From Chara braunii (taxonomy: Eukaryota > Streptophyta > Charophyceae > Charales > Characeae), in NCBI GenBank assembly GCA_003427395.1, contig BFEA01000151.1:2114174-2141179 (forward strand): a stretch of 27,006 bases of DNA, read 5' to 3'. Below, piece after piece: positions 9,493 to 19,063 of this stretch. Positions within the stretch are counted from its first letter, which is position 1. Each line of letters starts with the position of its first letter. The notes beneath the pieces were generated by a model. It was not told where the DNA came from and did no database searches. It saw only the letters and a program-made list of their open reading frames with translations. A program made the position numbers and the translations under genes.

Positions 9493-9984
9493 GTCGTACT
9501 GTTACCAAATGAAATGGAACGAGGCCGGGGACCTCATAATTCAACCCGGAGTTATCCTGACAGCTTTAGTCAGTTTAGCTTATAGTTCATCAACTGGAAC
9601 TTCCAACCCCACATTCTCCCATCAACAATTATTTGACTCAATACAATCTCCATTTCATCTCAGAGTATTCCCCTACACAATCTCAATTACCACTAAACAA
9701 CCTCCTTGGGTCTAATCTATTCTATTCTAGCCTATCTAATCCACCCTGCCTCTAAACTACCTATCCCATCTAAACCCATTTCACAGACCTATCTCACGGT
9801 CTGACCCCGACCTTCTTCGACCAAGAGGAACCTAGGTTCCTTCTAACGCCTGGACACTCTCCTCCCTACCCTACCCCTTACGACCTCCTGCGATCGCCGA
9901 CTGGAACAGAGTGCCCTGGTTCACAAGTGACCGTTTTTTACCGTTAAGGCCTTTTTCTCTTTTCTTTTATTTTCTCCTCCTTTC
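9488..9984. other. C-rich AT/CT spacer between the two duplicated segments
   Basis: No gene is seen. The segment differs in composition from both flanks, with many TCTAATC, CTATTC and CCTACC words, and separates the T45 run from the right copy of the diverged duplication. Confidence 0.4.
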
Positions 9985-10840
9985 TTGGACAGTAGGGACC
10001 TGCCAGTCCCTACCTATGGCAGTCCCTGCTGACGGCCAACTCATTCACTCTCTCTCACTCTTTTTGTCTTATTCTTCCACATTTTCTTTTCTTTTCTCTT
10101 TTTTTTTTTAAATGCCAAGTGTCAAGTGGCCGTTAAGGCCCTTTTCTAGCCTCTTCCTCTTAGGTTCAGCCCTCTTTATGCCCATGGTGCAGTCCGTTAT
10201 TTCTCGGACTGCAATAATGGCCTTCCCATGCCCATGGGAGCTTGCTTTTGCTCCTACATTTCTCCCATAGTGGCCCCTCCTACTCCGATTTTCTCCCGGA
10301 TGCTATTTTTCACATAGGGCCTCTTTTGTCTCCATTTTCCTAGGGGAGGCTAATCCGAGATTTTTCAGATTGCTCCTATGCCTCCAACTTCAGTTTTCTT
10401 TACTTTTTCTTTTCCTTTTGGCCTTCCCGTTTGTCACCACTAGTGCTTGCGCTAGTGGTGCTAATATTCTTGGCCGTCAAGATGTTGATCTTGACAGTGC
10501 ACCTTGCATTTATTATTTTCCCTCATGTGGTGCCGCCGTTTCTTCTTGGGACTTTCACATGTCCCCGCCATTTGTCCCGTCGGTGGTCCCCGACACTTAG
10601 TCCCGTCGGTGGTCCCCGATACTTGGTCTCGCCGGTGGTCCTCGACACTTAGTCCCGCTGGTGGTCCTCGGCACATTTCCCCCCGGATGCCATTATTTTT
10701 ACTTAGACCCATGTGGCCCCGGGTGCCTTTCCCCGAGGTGTCCCATGCCCCTTGGGCGTCTTGTCGCCCCATAGCGACCCTTCTCCTAAGTCTTTCCTCT
10801 CGCCTTGTGCGCGCCGATCTTTTTTGGTCGTGGGCCTTCG
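9985..10840 (+). repeat. Diverged direct duplication, right copy
   Basis: This is the counterpart of 8080-8880, with the same ordered blocks (see that entry for the list). Extra material in this copy includes the 26-bp x4 repeat at 10574-10677 and hairpins of the A type at 10189-10212 (perfect GCAGTCCG / CGGACTGC arms) and, degenerate, 10351-10373. Overlapping open frames in several phases from 10370 to 10860 have no recognisable domain. Confidence 0.65.
10574..10677 (+). repeat. 26-bp tandem repeat, 4 units
   Basis: Units start at exactly 10574, 10600, 10626 and 10652. The shared core is CGGTGGTCC(C/T)CG-CACTTAG. The last unit drifts at its end. 26 is not a multiple of three, so the array cannot encode a simple protein repeat. 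Confidence 0.85.
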
Positions 10841-11663
10841 CTTCGAGGCTCCCGTAGGTGGCCTCCGCGTTGGCCCCTCGTTTCCTGGCTTCCCGCGGCC
10901 TCTGGGCCGCCCATCCCTCGACTTCCTCATTCCTTCATCGCTGTCGTGCTGCATTTGCTGGTTCAAGGGGCCCTTTGGCCTTAGTCTTATTGCATTCCAA
11001 TGGCCCTCCCAGCCTCCTGCTATGTTCTACGTGCCCCTGTTCTTGCGCTCGCTCGCTTGCTGTCGCTTAGTTCTTTCCCCCTGTGGTTCTCGCCCCAGGG
11101 CATTACTCCCTCCTGCGGCCTAATCCTTTATCTCGTCTCACTCTGGATTTCTCTATTGTGCACAGTTCGTCCATATTTGGTCTCTCGAGTGATGGGAAGT
11201 TATTCGGGACTCACCAGTCCCGTCAACGTTGTTCCCATTCCTTATCTACCCTCTCAATCTCTTCTTACCGTGAGGAAGTGAGTCCAACTTGAGTGTCCTC
11301 TCTTTGGTGAGGAGTCGTGTGCGCTCTATCTTGAGAGAAGACATTCTTCCCGATGGCGCATCTGGCAGGAGAGGGCGGTGCCTCTGAAGGGCCCTGGTCG
11401 AAGCACGGGTCACGGCCACCACGCCAACCCATGGGTATTAGTACACGCAGGCCATGCTGCTTTGTCCATTGAGGCTCTTTGTTGCGCTGATAGAAGGGGT
11501 GTGCGGACTGACCAGTCCTATAGAGGCTCCCAGACCGTCTATAAACATTTCTGGTTGGGGTCTGATCTGTCCACTGGTTGTGATCGTCGTCCTGATTGCG
11601 ACGTTAAAGAATTCCTGAGGAGATGGGGGCTCTCCTTAAATCCCTCCTGATCAGCCAGATGAG
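10841..11663. other. Leader stretch with a possible integrase-like scrap
   Basis: This is mostly undefined sequence. A forward frame at 11378-11650 ends in FLRRWGLSLNPS, which faintly resembles the segment of retroviral-type integrases just before their PHYPQSNG-like motif, but the rest of the catalytic core is absent. I treat it as unproven. No other gene is supported. Confidence 0.3.
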
Positions 11664-11867
11664 TCAGACGTAAGGCTCGTTGCACGCGAGGGTAAACAAA
11701 GGGGCAGGCTGGTCATAAGCATGCTTCTTGGGCACAGGGGTGGGGCCATGGTTGCACACCTTAGACACCACAGCTTGATGATGCTCAGAGGTACGTTGGA
11801 TATAGGGGAAGGGGATTCCAATTGTGAACTCAATTGTACAACACTGACATATCCATTGTGCATACAT
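11664..11867 (-). pseudogene. Unidentified reverse-strand coding-like fragment
   Basis: An open reverse frame of 67 codons has balanced amino-acid composition (includes CCTIEFTIGIPFPYIQRTSE and CNHGPTPVPKKHAYDQPAPL), unlike the low-complexity frames around it. A second reverse frame overlaps it, so the case rests on composition alone. No family is recognised. It lies 300 bp upstream of gag in the opposite orientation, so if real it would be a fragment of a nested insertion in the retroelement leader. Confidence 0.22.
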
Positions 11868-12171
11868 CTGCTCACACTAGTCTAAGTTTTAATTTTGATT
11901 AGTTGGTTGACCGACTGCTGACACCTAACAGACATACTAGAGTAGGATTGTAATCTACCATAGTTTGTTTTTCTCAAATCTTTTGTGCAGACTAATCAGA
12001 ATAAGAGTTAGACAATGTGTACAGTTTGTGTAGATGTTGTTGATGCCGCTTGACTAGTAGGCTAGGTAACTCGTCGGACATTTATTTATTTGTTTATTTT
12101 TAGATCCGGTCAGACGCATGCTGCAGTAGGTTCCAGCGAGGACATTAGTGCAGACAGCGTCTGCCTAACCT
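11868..12171 (+). other. Presumed gag leader
   Basis: This is AT-richer sequence immediately before gag. It has a pyrimidine/T-rich stretch ending in TTTATTTTTAG at about 12093-12103, which looks like a splice acceptor and could join a leader exon to gag, as some long-leader retroelements do. No donor can be assigned, so this remains a suggestion. Confidence 0.3.
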
Positions 12172-13690
12172 ATGAGTGGATCAGAGGGTGGTGAGGGTGC
12201 AGATGACGATAGGAGGTTAACAAGGCTATCATCCCTTAGAATTCCTAGAGTGTTCCAGACCTTACAACCGGGAGAAGAGATAAGGTTAAGGGCTGAAGCT
12301 AGGGCCCGTAATCTTGAGGCTGCAAGAGAAGCAGCAGCAGCTAGAGTTGTAGCAATGACTACTTCTGCAGCATCTGTTGCGAACTCAACTGGTCAAGGGC
12401 TAGGCATGCCGACCAGTTCACAGTCAATCTCCAGTACGTTAGGGGTTGGCACTAGTCAAATGGCGGGCTCGCAGTTCAGCTCGCCGCCTTCACGCACTCG
12501 GGAGCACATGGAGCTCCAGCAAGTAGAGAGGATCCGCTTAAGGTTGGAGGAGGAACTTAGACAGGCTACTAAAAGAGAGAGAGAGATCGAAGAAAGAAGT
12601 GTCTGAATAGAGGGCAGGGAGGCAGACATGGTTGCGCTAGAGGCATTGGAGGACTCCGCACTTAACACTACAGGAAAGGTCCTAAAATCAAGTGTCCTAT
12701 CCATGCATGCGTACATAGACAACAAATTGAATGCAATGCAGGATACTCTAGACCAGATTCTACAAGCGCTGCATAAGCCAAGGATCCGGCCAGCAGCTTT
12801 ACCGTCGCTGCCACTCTCAGCGATGACAGGCCTCTATGCCGCTCAGTTTGGACCACCACCAAGCGTTACAACAATAGTAGCTCTATCTCAGACTGTTGCT
12901 TCTTCATCTTCTGGTCCAACGACTGTTGCTACACCACAGTCGCCACCTGTCTTGCAACAGGACAGCAATATCCTTGGTATCCCAAGACCCTACTGAATCA
13001 TCCTTCAACCTTCTCAGGAGATAAGAAGGATGAGGCTCTCGACACATGGTTGAGAACGGTGCCAGTGTGGGTGAGGGCAAAAAGGACATTGGTAGAAGAG
13101 GAAGTGATTATTGCTGCTTCCTACTTAGAGGGTTCAGCAGCCCGCTGGTTAAATGGATTGGTAGCTTCCAAGGGCTTCGGCAGGAACATGCATGATTGGG
13201 CGCAGACCCACACATTAGAAAGCTTTATGGACTCAGTGGAGGCTCGTTGGCACAACCCTCAGCAGGAACATATTGCCACTGATGGGCTCTTGAAACTTGA
13301 TACCAGAAAGTACAAGTCTGTGCGGGAACTCACCACAGCCGTAGAGCGCCTGATCGTCGTACCGGGAGTGGAGTACAATCCACAGGTCTTGTTGACCATG
13401 TTCCTGAGATGTCTTCCCACAAACATTGGGAATTTATTAGCCAGCGAGGCTCGCAGAGAGTATCACACTTTTGAGTGATTCAACAAAGAGGCCCTAGACT
13501 TAGAGCCTACGCTGGGTGGAGCTCAAACCCCTTCTACAGATGGGAGAAAGAAGAAGACTCCACAAGAGTGGAAAAAGAAGGGTAGTCGATTGATGATGGT
13601 TGATTCCGATGGGAATCAAACAGAGATCGATGATGTTTCTGAACTTGTGGAGGGTTCAGAGTTTGACGGCCGCCATCGTAATCAAGACTA
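12172..13690 (+). pseudogene. gag (capsid) region
   Basis: The N-terminal part (12172-12606) is Ala/Arg/Glu-rich with a probable coiled coil near its end (RIRLRLEEELRQATKREREI). After a stop at 12604 the frame resumes to about 12996. The capsid-like segment at 12999-13475 has typical retrotransposon gag hallmarks: DEALDTWLR, a YLEGSAARW motif and an F-x-D-SVEARWHNP stretch, followed by a Leu-rich helix region. This matches the Retrotrans_gag family in plant Ty3 elements, which forms the virus-like particle. One stop (13476) and one frame change precede the nucleocapsid. Confidence 0.8.
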
Positions 13691-13821
13691 AGGCAGTTGG
13701 CCGCGGCAAGGGCGGTCAACAAAGGAGTCAGGGGCAGGCCGCTAACCCAAACAAAATAGCTGCTTGGGTTAGACCAGGTCTGGATCAAGATGTGTGGCAG
13801 GACCATTGGTCTCGTGGTGCT

Positions 13822-13863
13822 TGCATCAACTGCGGTGAGTACAGTCACACTCAGTTCAAATGC
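13822..13863 (+). other. CCHC zinc knuckle (nucleocapsid)
   Basis: CINCGEYSHTQFKC fits C-x2-C-x4-H-x4-C exactly. This knuckle binds the element's RNA. It lies in the frame running from about 13690 to 13959, after basic Gly/Gln-rich sequence (GRGKGGQQRSQGQ). Confidence 0.88.
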
Positions 13864-14189
13864 AAGAACCCGAAGGTCTCGCAAAAGATCCCTCCTAAAG
13901 GTGGGTTTTCTCCTTCTCAATCTGGGGTCTCTACGAGCTCCAACTTGGGAAACACTTAGGGCCAGTAGAAGTTATAGCTGCTTCTACTCTCGTTGAAGCG
14001 GGTGATGTACCCTCCCCGTTTCAAGAGATGGCCAAAGCTATTGACTCCTTAGTCACCCTGCAGACGCATCCGGACCCAACTATACTCTGTACGTTGGATG
14101 TGTCTGAGGCCTTAGAGGACCTTCAAGGTGAGTGGTCGGCAAGGGACCCTCGTGAGTCCTGGGTGGCATTGAGTAGAGGTCCTAGAGGG

Positions 14190-14520
14190 GAGCACTTCGT
14201 TGTGGAAGTTGATGTGGGTGGTAGCAAGTGCGGCGCCTTCGTAGACATTGGCTCCACACGAAACTTCATAAGTCGCGACTGCGTTGACAGCCTGTGCCTA
14301 AAGGACCGGGTGCAGCGCCTTAGTAGACCGGTAGCATCTACTTTGGCCAACAAAGAGCGCATGATGGTGGAGGACTACATTAAAGATGTAGTCTGCACCT
14401 TCTCCTACCCAGGAGGAGAGATAAACCATAAGATATCATTCCTGGTGAGCGATGAGTTGCCCTTTGACATGTTATTGGGCATGTACTACCTCGAGGTTGC
14501 CAAGCCCCAGTTTGACTGGG
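14190..14520 (+). pseudogene. Aspartic protease domain with altered active site
   Basis: The retropepsin-like fold is recognisable from GAFVDIGSTRNFISRD (about 14232-14279) through the flap region to LPFDMLLGMYYLEVAKPQFD (about 14457-14516). The active-site triplet, normally Asp-Ser/Thr-Gly, reads Asp-Ile-Gly at 14244-14252, so catalysis would probably be lost even without the frame breaks. The enzyme would have cut the gag-pol precursor. It lies in one open frame (14028-14972) with the start of RT. Confidence 0.82.
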
Positions 14521-14799
14521 ACAAGAAGGTGTTGAAGCACGAGTTGCCTAGTGGGAGAACCGTGAGACTGGCCAAGTACAAAGCCAGTAGGTTAGTAGAC
14601 TCCTGTGGGTGCTTATGCGCATCTGCCTTTTACAATTATTATAAACAGAACCAAGAGGAAGGAATGTACTTAGTCTATGTCTCTGCAAAAGGGGAGGCCG
14701 TTAAAACACCCCCAGAGATAGAGACCATCGTCGCTAAGTACCCAGATCTGTTCGAGGATCCTAAAGGAGTCGTAGACAGGGAGATTGTCCATGCCATAG

Positions 14800-15480
14800 A
14801 GATCATCCCAGGTAGTAAAACACCTAAGGGTAGAATCTATAGGATGGCTCCATCCGAGTTGGACGAACTTCGGCGGCAACTGAAAGAGCTCACAGAGAAG
14901 GGTTGGATTCGGCCTAGCACTTCCCCCTTTGGCTCACCAGTATTGTTTGTTCCAAAGAAAGGGGAACACTAAGGATGTGCATTGACTATAGAGGCCTCAA
15001 TGCCATCACCGTTAAAAACGCAGAGCCTCTACCACGCATCGACGACCTATTGGATAGGGTGCAGGGATGTAAGTACTACACAAAGATAGATTTCAAATCC
15101 GGCTACCATCAGATTGCCATTAGACCAGAGGACCAACACAAAACCGCATTTCAGACCAGGTACGGTCTGTACGAGTTTGTGGTGATGCCCTTTGGCCTTT
15201 GCAATGCGCCGGGTACATTCCAGCATGCCATGAATAGGATCTTCCATGACTACTTGGATAAGTTTGTTGTCATGTACCTCGACGACATACTTATCTTCAG
15301 TGGATCTGTCGAGGAGCATGCTCAACATGTAGACACAGTACTTTCACTCCTTCGGCAGCACAAGTATAAGATAAACTCAGAGAAATGCGAGTTTGGTCGC
15401 ACTCGAAACTTGTACTTGGGTCATGAAGTATCCGCGGATGGGATTAGGCCCGAAGATGCTAAGGTGGCTAGCATACGTGA
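14800..15480 (+). pseudogene. Reverse transcriptase domain
   Basis: RT begins with the hallmark LKELTEKGWIRPSTSPFGSP and FVPKK (to 14972), changes frame, then runs MCIDYRGLNAITVKNAEPLP, KIDFKSGYHQI, the MPFGLCNAPGTFQ motif and the catalytic YLDD box at 15275-15286. YLDD is the usual form in plant Ty3 elements. The thumb region NLYLGHEVSADGI follows. Only the frame change near 14955-14972 interrupts it; all catalytic Asp residues are present. Confidence 0.93.
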
Positions 15481-15639
15481 CTGGCCACGACCCCAGTCTG
15501 TGACTGGGGTCATATCATTCTTGGGAATGTGTGGTTATTACCGCAATTTCGTAAAGAATCATAGCACGATCACATCTCCCTTGACTGATCTAACTCGACT
15601 TGACACACCATGGGACTGGACCGACGAGTGCGAGGCAGC

Positions 15640-16050
15640 ATTCAAACGTTTGAAGCATGCTCTCACACACCATGAGGTTCTCATGGTACCCGACCCGCAA
15701 AGGCCATTCGTTGTAACCACTGACGCAAGCCAATATGGGATTGGCGCAGTGCTGGCTTAGCAAAAAGGGAAGAAGTTGAGATCGATCAAGTACATGAGCA
15801 AAAAGATGCCTTCAAAGAAGTTGGCAAAGTCCACCTACGAGAGGGAACTCTACGCTCTTTACAAGGCACTTGTCCACTGGAGGCACTACCTGTTAGGAAG
15901 GTTCTTCTACTTGAGAACTGACCATCAGACACTCAAGTGGATCAAGACTCAACCAGTTTTCTCCGATGCACTCAAACGCTGGATTGAAGTCATAGATCAA
16001 TATGATTTCAAACTAGACTAAATGAAGGGAGATTACAAGGTTGCAGATGC
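15640..16050 (+). pseudogene. RNase H domain, two stops
   Basis: The domain starts at PFVVTTDASQYGIGAVLA, where TDAS carries the first catalytic Asp, then a TAG stop at 15758. The same frame continues with STYERELYALYKALVHWRHY (catalytic Glu in the ERELYAL helix) and FFYLRTDHQTLKWI (second Asp). A TAA stop at 16019 is followed by VADALSRR, the conserved end of this domain with the last acidic residue. It would degrade RNA in the RNA:DNA hybrid. Confidence 0.9.
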
Positions 16051-16249
16051 GTTGTCTAGGAGGGCAGATTACCTAGGTGCGTTGATTTCTGAGTTTGGTT
16101 TGTCTGAGGACGTGACTCGATCGTTGGATGAAGCCTACAAGGAAGATCCCACCACGATGGACATCATCAACAAACTACAGGCTAAAGACAAGGCCACCAC
16201 TGATGAGTTTGTGAAGGTGGATGGGTTGCTCTTTCTTGAGAAGGCAGGG

Positions 16250-17140
16250 TTCAAGAGGTTAGTTGTTCCATCTAGGGAAACTTTGCGTAGTTTGTTTTTA
16301 GGTGAGTGCCACGACGCAACAGGACATTTCGGTTATAAGAAGACTAGTGCTAATCTAGTACAATGATTCTGGTGGCCTAACATGCTTGACGATGTGAAGA
16401 AGTACTTGGAGACCTGTCAGGTCTGTCAGCGGGACAAGCCGCGAACTCAAGCTCCGCTTGGGTTACTCAAGCCTTTACCCATTCCTGGTAGCCCAAGTCA
16501 GAGTATCTCCATGGACTTCATGGATACTCTTGTGACCAGCAAGAATGGCAAGAGGCACATTTTCGTCATAGTGGACAGGTTCACTAAGTACGCTAGACTA
16601 ATCGCCATGCCAGAGACTGCCAGGACTGAGCACGTCATCAAGTTGTTCATGGACAACTGGGTGCGTGACTTTGGACTTCCAAAGACAATCGTTAGTGACA
16701 GAGATGTGAGATTCACAAGCGAGATGTGGAAGAAGGCCGCTGAACAGATGGGCAGCCAGCTTCAAATGACTTCTGGGAATCATCCCGAAGCAAATGGGCA
16801 GGCTGAACAGATGAACCGAGTGGTGCAGCATCTGCTGAGGCATTACATCAAGCTCAGCCAGGATGACTGGGATGAGAAATTACCTCTCATTGCCAGCCTG
16901 TACAACAATGCTATACACAGCACCACCGGCGTCAGTCCTAATCAACTACATCTCGGGTGGAAGCCTAGATCTGCTGTAGACTTCCTCCTGCCTGAAAACC
17001 GAACTGCTGAAACTCCTGGAACCATTGAATTTGGTGTCCAGTATGAGAAACTGTTGCAGCAGACTGTCGAACACATCAAGAAATCTCAGGAAGCCATGAT
17101 TGCTTCTGAGAACAAGCGTCGCCGACAGTCCACATTTCAG
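16250..17140 (+). pseudogene. Integrase (zinc-binding and DDE core)
   Basis: The H-H-C-C zinc region shows as ECHDATGHFGYKK and, after a TGA stop at 16364, CQVCQRDK. The core has the first Asp in SISMDFMDTL, the second in IVSDRDVRFTS and the Glu in NGQAEQMNR, so the D, D-35-E triad is complete. HPEAN stands where related enzymes have HPQTD. From 16382 to the polyprotein end the frame is fully open (412 codons), the best-preserved part of the element. Confidence 0.93.
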
Positions 17141-17149
17141 GTAGGGGAA

Positions 17150-17620
17150 CGTGTCTGGGTCAAGGCTAGTGAGTTGGGACAGGAGTTTGGCATCTCTAGG
17201 AAACTAATGCCTCAGTATTTCGGTCCCTGGGAAGTCCTAGACATTGTGGGGAATGATTTGGATGGTCCCTCGTACGTCATTCGTATCCCTGGTCACTTAC
17301 GCACTTACCCTGTTTTCCACGCCTCCAAGCTTGCACCTTTCGCTGAGACAGCACAGTTCCCATCACGGAGATCTATGCTGCCCCCAACCATGGATGGCCA
17401 CGTGGACGCCGACGACATTCTGGATCACAGAGACACGCCTGTTCCTAAGCCACCTGGCAGGGGAAGACCTCCCAAACCTGCGAGGGAATACAGAGTACAT
17501 TTCAGGCATCATCCAGATCTGAAGGAAGATCGATGGATTTCAAGGGAGGAACTTGTCAAGACAGCTCCTCAGATCGTGGCAGATTATGAGAAGAAACTGA
17601 AGGGAAAGGCACCAGCATGA
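17150..17620 (+). pseudogene. GPY/F-like region and degenerate chromodomain at the integrase C-terminus
   Basis: KLMPQYFGPWEV is the GPY/F-type module (here GPW), followed by HLRTYPVFHASKLAPF, which normally joins it to a chromodomain. Then comes DADDILDHRD (the chromodomain start, like ExILdhR), a Pro-rich linker, EYRVHFRHHPDLKEDRWISR (replacing the usual YLVKW...W motif) and a final acidic helix ending EKKLKGKAPA. The aromatic cage looks incomplete, so histone-mark reading may be altered. Chromodomains steer integration to certain chromatin. Confidence 0.78.
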
Positions 17621-17645
17621 AGCATCTCAGCGGACTTTCGAAGCT

Positions 17646-17658
17646 AAGGGGGATGGAA
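17646..17658 (+). promoter_or_regulatory. Polypurine tract
   Basis: AAGGGGGATGGAA directly precedes the TG start of the 3' LTR and lies 25 bases after the pol stop. It is the standard primer for plus-strand synthesis; one T interrupts the purines. Confidence 0.8.
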
Positions 17659-18703
17659 TGTGAGGAAGGCCCCAGCAAGCCAAGTGCCCGCCCTAAGTGA
17701 AGGCGGGCCTGAATATTCATCACAGGGCAAATTCGACATGTCCATATGTGGGTATTCAGGCTCTCGCAGCGCGTCAGTTGGTTGAGTGAACGCGCGAGCC
17801 TCACTAAGCTGCGTCGTACAGTTGGCCCAGGCCACGAAAGTTGTGCCTGGGCATATACACACAAAGCAGGGCCGATACATTGAGAAGCAGGCCGTCGGCC
17901 TTTGGGAAAAGCAGTACTGCCGACGCATCTATCCGGGGCCCCTGTGCAGATACAGCCAACAGCCAGGCCGTGCCCAACTGAAAAGGGCCCAGGCCCTCAA
18001 CTGTAAGTCTAGGGCCTGGGCACAGGGTCTGGGGCCCAACCGGAAGCTTCTGGAAGCTTCCAGCCAGGCCACACGCAGCATCCAAGAGGCTGACACTTCC
18101 ATAAAGGAAGTGAGGCAGTCCAGGCCAGACGGACTGGCCAGCGCTGGCAATGCGGAAGTGTTGCTGCGCTTCTGCTTGATGCTGCGCTAATGCCAGGGGC
18201 GCTGACGGAGCGCTAGGTGGTGAGAGGGGCGCTGCAGGGCAGCGGGGCGCAGGCGGCCATAGCCGGGCTGCTAGGCGCCAGGGGGTACAGCGGATGATCG
18301 GGTGGTCTTCAGGGAGTGAGGCGCTGTGTGGGATAATCAAGGTCTGATTGAGGGTGACGAGATACGTACCTGGTACATGAAGAGAGGGCGCCGATGGTGT
18401 GGACAGTCATGTACATTGGTTTTCGTGAGCCGAAGTGATCCTGTTGTGTGAACCAGCTGTAGAGTAGGATAGTGTGGTAGAGTAGGCTAGGCGCTGTATG
18501 CCAGACAGAGAGAGCGATTCTGGATACTGTGTTGGTGTGGCCTACGGGCTTGGACATTGGCTCAATACTTCATTGTATTGCTCTTTATGGATGGTCTCCT
18601 CGGTGCATTTGTACTCTCTACTTGGGATACTACTACTTGCTCAGCTGTATGATTTTGCAACTTGGTTTTATGTATATCGCTCACACTCATATTCCTTGCA
18701 AAT
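17659..18703 (+). repeat. 3' LTR
   Basis: It starts with TGTGAGG right after the polypurine tract and ends at TTGCAAAT (18696-18703), or at the CA of 18699-18700 by the TG...CA rule. It is about 1045 bp long. The last 653 bp match the 5' LTR; the first ~390 bp do not. Near the junction the word GGAAGCTTC is duplicated (18042-18050 and 18052-18060). I could not define target-site duplications because the left end of the 5' LTR is missing. Confidence 0.85.
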
Positions 18704-18866
18704 GCTGTGTTAGTAAGTCTGCCTGCACTTGTTGTTTTATGGTCTCAGTAAATTCTGGGCCATCCAGCCATGTGCCCTCCATCTCAAATGAGCAGCATCT
18801 CCACCAGGGAGCTCAGAGAACCGCCCTTCGCCCAATCCCGAACATATTGCTGGTTAAGGTGCTGGC
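18704..18866. other. Flank just right of the LTR element
   Basis: No feature is supported on either strand in this short stretch. Confidence 0.4.
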
Positions 18867-18975
18867 TTATCCCACACAATATCGTCCTCCATTCCCAGGG
18901 CCATCGCGCTTCTGTGGCCAGTTGTCGCCATATCCAATCCCACCACCGCTATATCCATACTGAGCCTGGGTACTG
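18867..18975 (-). pseudogene. Gly/Tyr-rich reverse-strand coding-like fragment
   Basis: Read on the reverse strand, the frame gives AQYGYSGGGIGYGDNWPQKR and continues to a TAA at 18867-18869. The composition is coding-like, but the piece is short. It may be the C-terminal end of the minus-strand relic whose other pieces lie at 19131-19278, 20204-20590 and 25700-27006. Family unknown; a glycine-rich tail is common in gag-like and RNA-binding proteins, which is not enough for a name. Confidence 0.25.
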
Positions 18976-19063
18976 CAGCATGATATGTTCTATGCTTTCA
19001 GAGATCCCATACGCAGCAAAGCTGTTGCTGCAGAGTTTACACTATAGGAGGGCAAGGCCCCTT

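Larger units (their letters stand above)
12172..17620 (+). pseudogene. Chromovirus gag-pol polyprotein, broken
   Basis: The domains lie in the standard order gag, CCHC knuckle, aspartic protease, RT, RNase H, integrase, GPY/F-like region, chromodomain. In the living element this polyprotein packages the RNA, cuts itself, makes cDNA and inserts it. Breaks visible here are in-frame stops at 12604 (TGA), 13476 (TGA), 15758 (TAG), 16019 (TAA) and 16364 (TGA), and frame changes near 12960-12998, 13680-13695, 13940-13958 and 14955-14972. The start is taken at 12172, the first ATG (MSGSEGGEGADDD) of the frame leading into gag; a spliced or upstream start is possible. The final stop at 17618 lies 25 bases before the polypurine tract, as usual. 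Gag and pol appear to have been a single frame, because the frame changes look like small indels and no conserved shift site is seen. Confidence 0.9.
2294..18703 (+). mobile_element. Very long Ty3/gypsy chromovirus-type LTR retrotransposon, decayed
   Basis: Two direct repeats, 2294-2939 and 18051-18703, flank the element and match closely. By hand count there are about 23 substitutions, mostly transitions, and one 7-bp insertion (about 3.6%). A primer-binding site follows the left repeat. A gag-pol region with gag, CCHC knuckle, protease, RT, RNase H, integrase and a degenerate chromodomain lies at 12172-17620, and a polypurine tract with TG-starting LTR follows directly. The order PR-RT-RH-IN-chromodomain is that of plant chromoviruses. 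The total of about 16.4 kb is far above the usual 5-8 kb, because 9.2 kb of satellite-rich DNA lies between primer site and gag. Nested insertion into the leader is the main alternative to a genuinely giant element. The copy cannot encode an intact polyprotein. Confidence 0.85.

Noticed and set aside
11489-11650. Integrase-like scrap ending FLRRWGLSLNPS
   Set aside because: Only a dozen residues resemble integrases, the catalytic triad is missing, and no continuation is seen after 11650.
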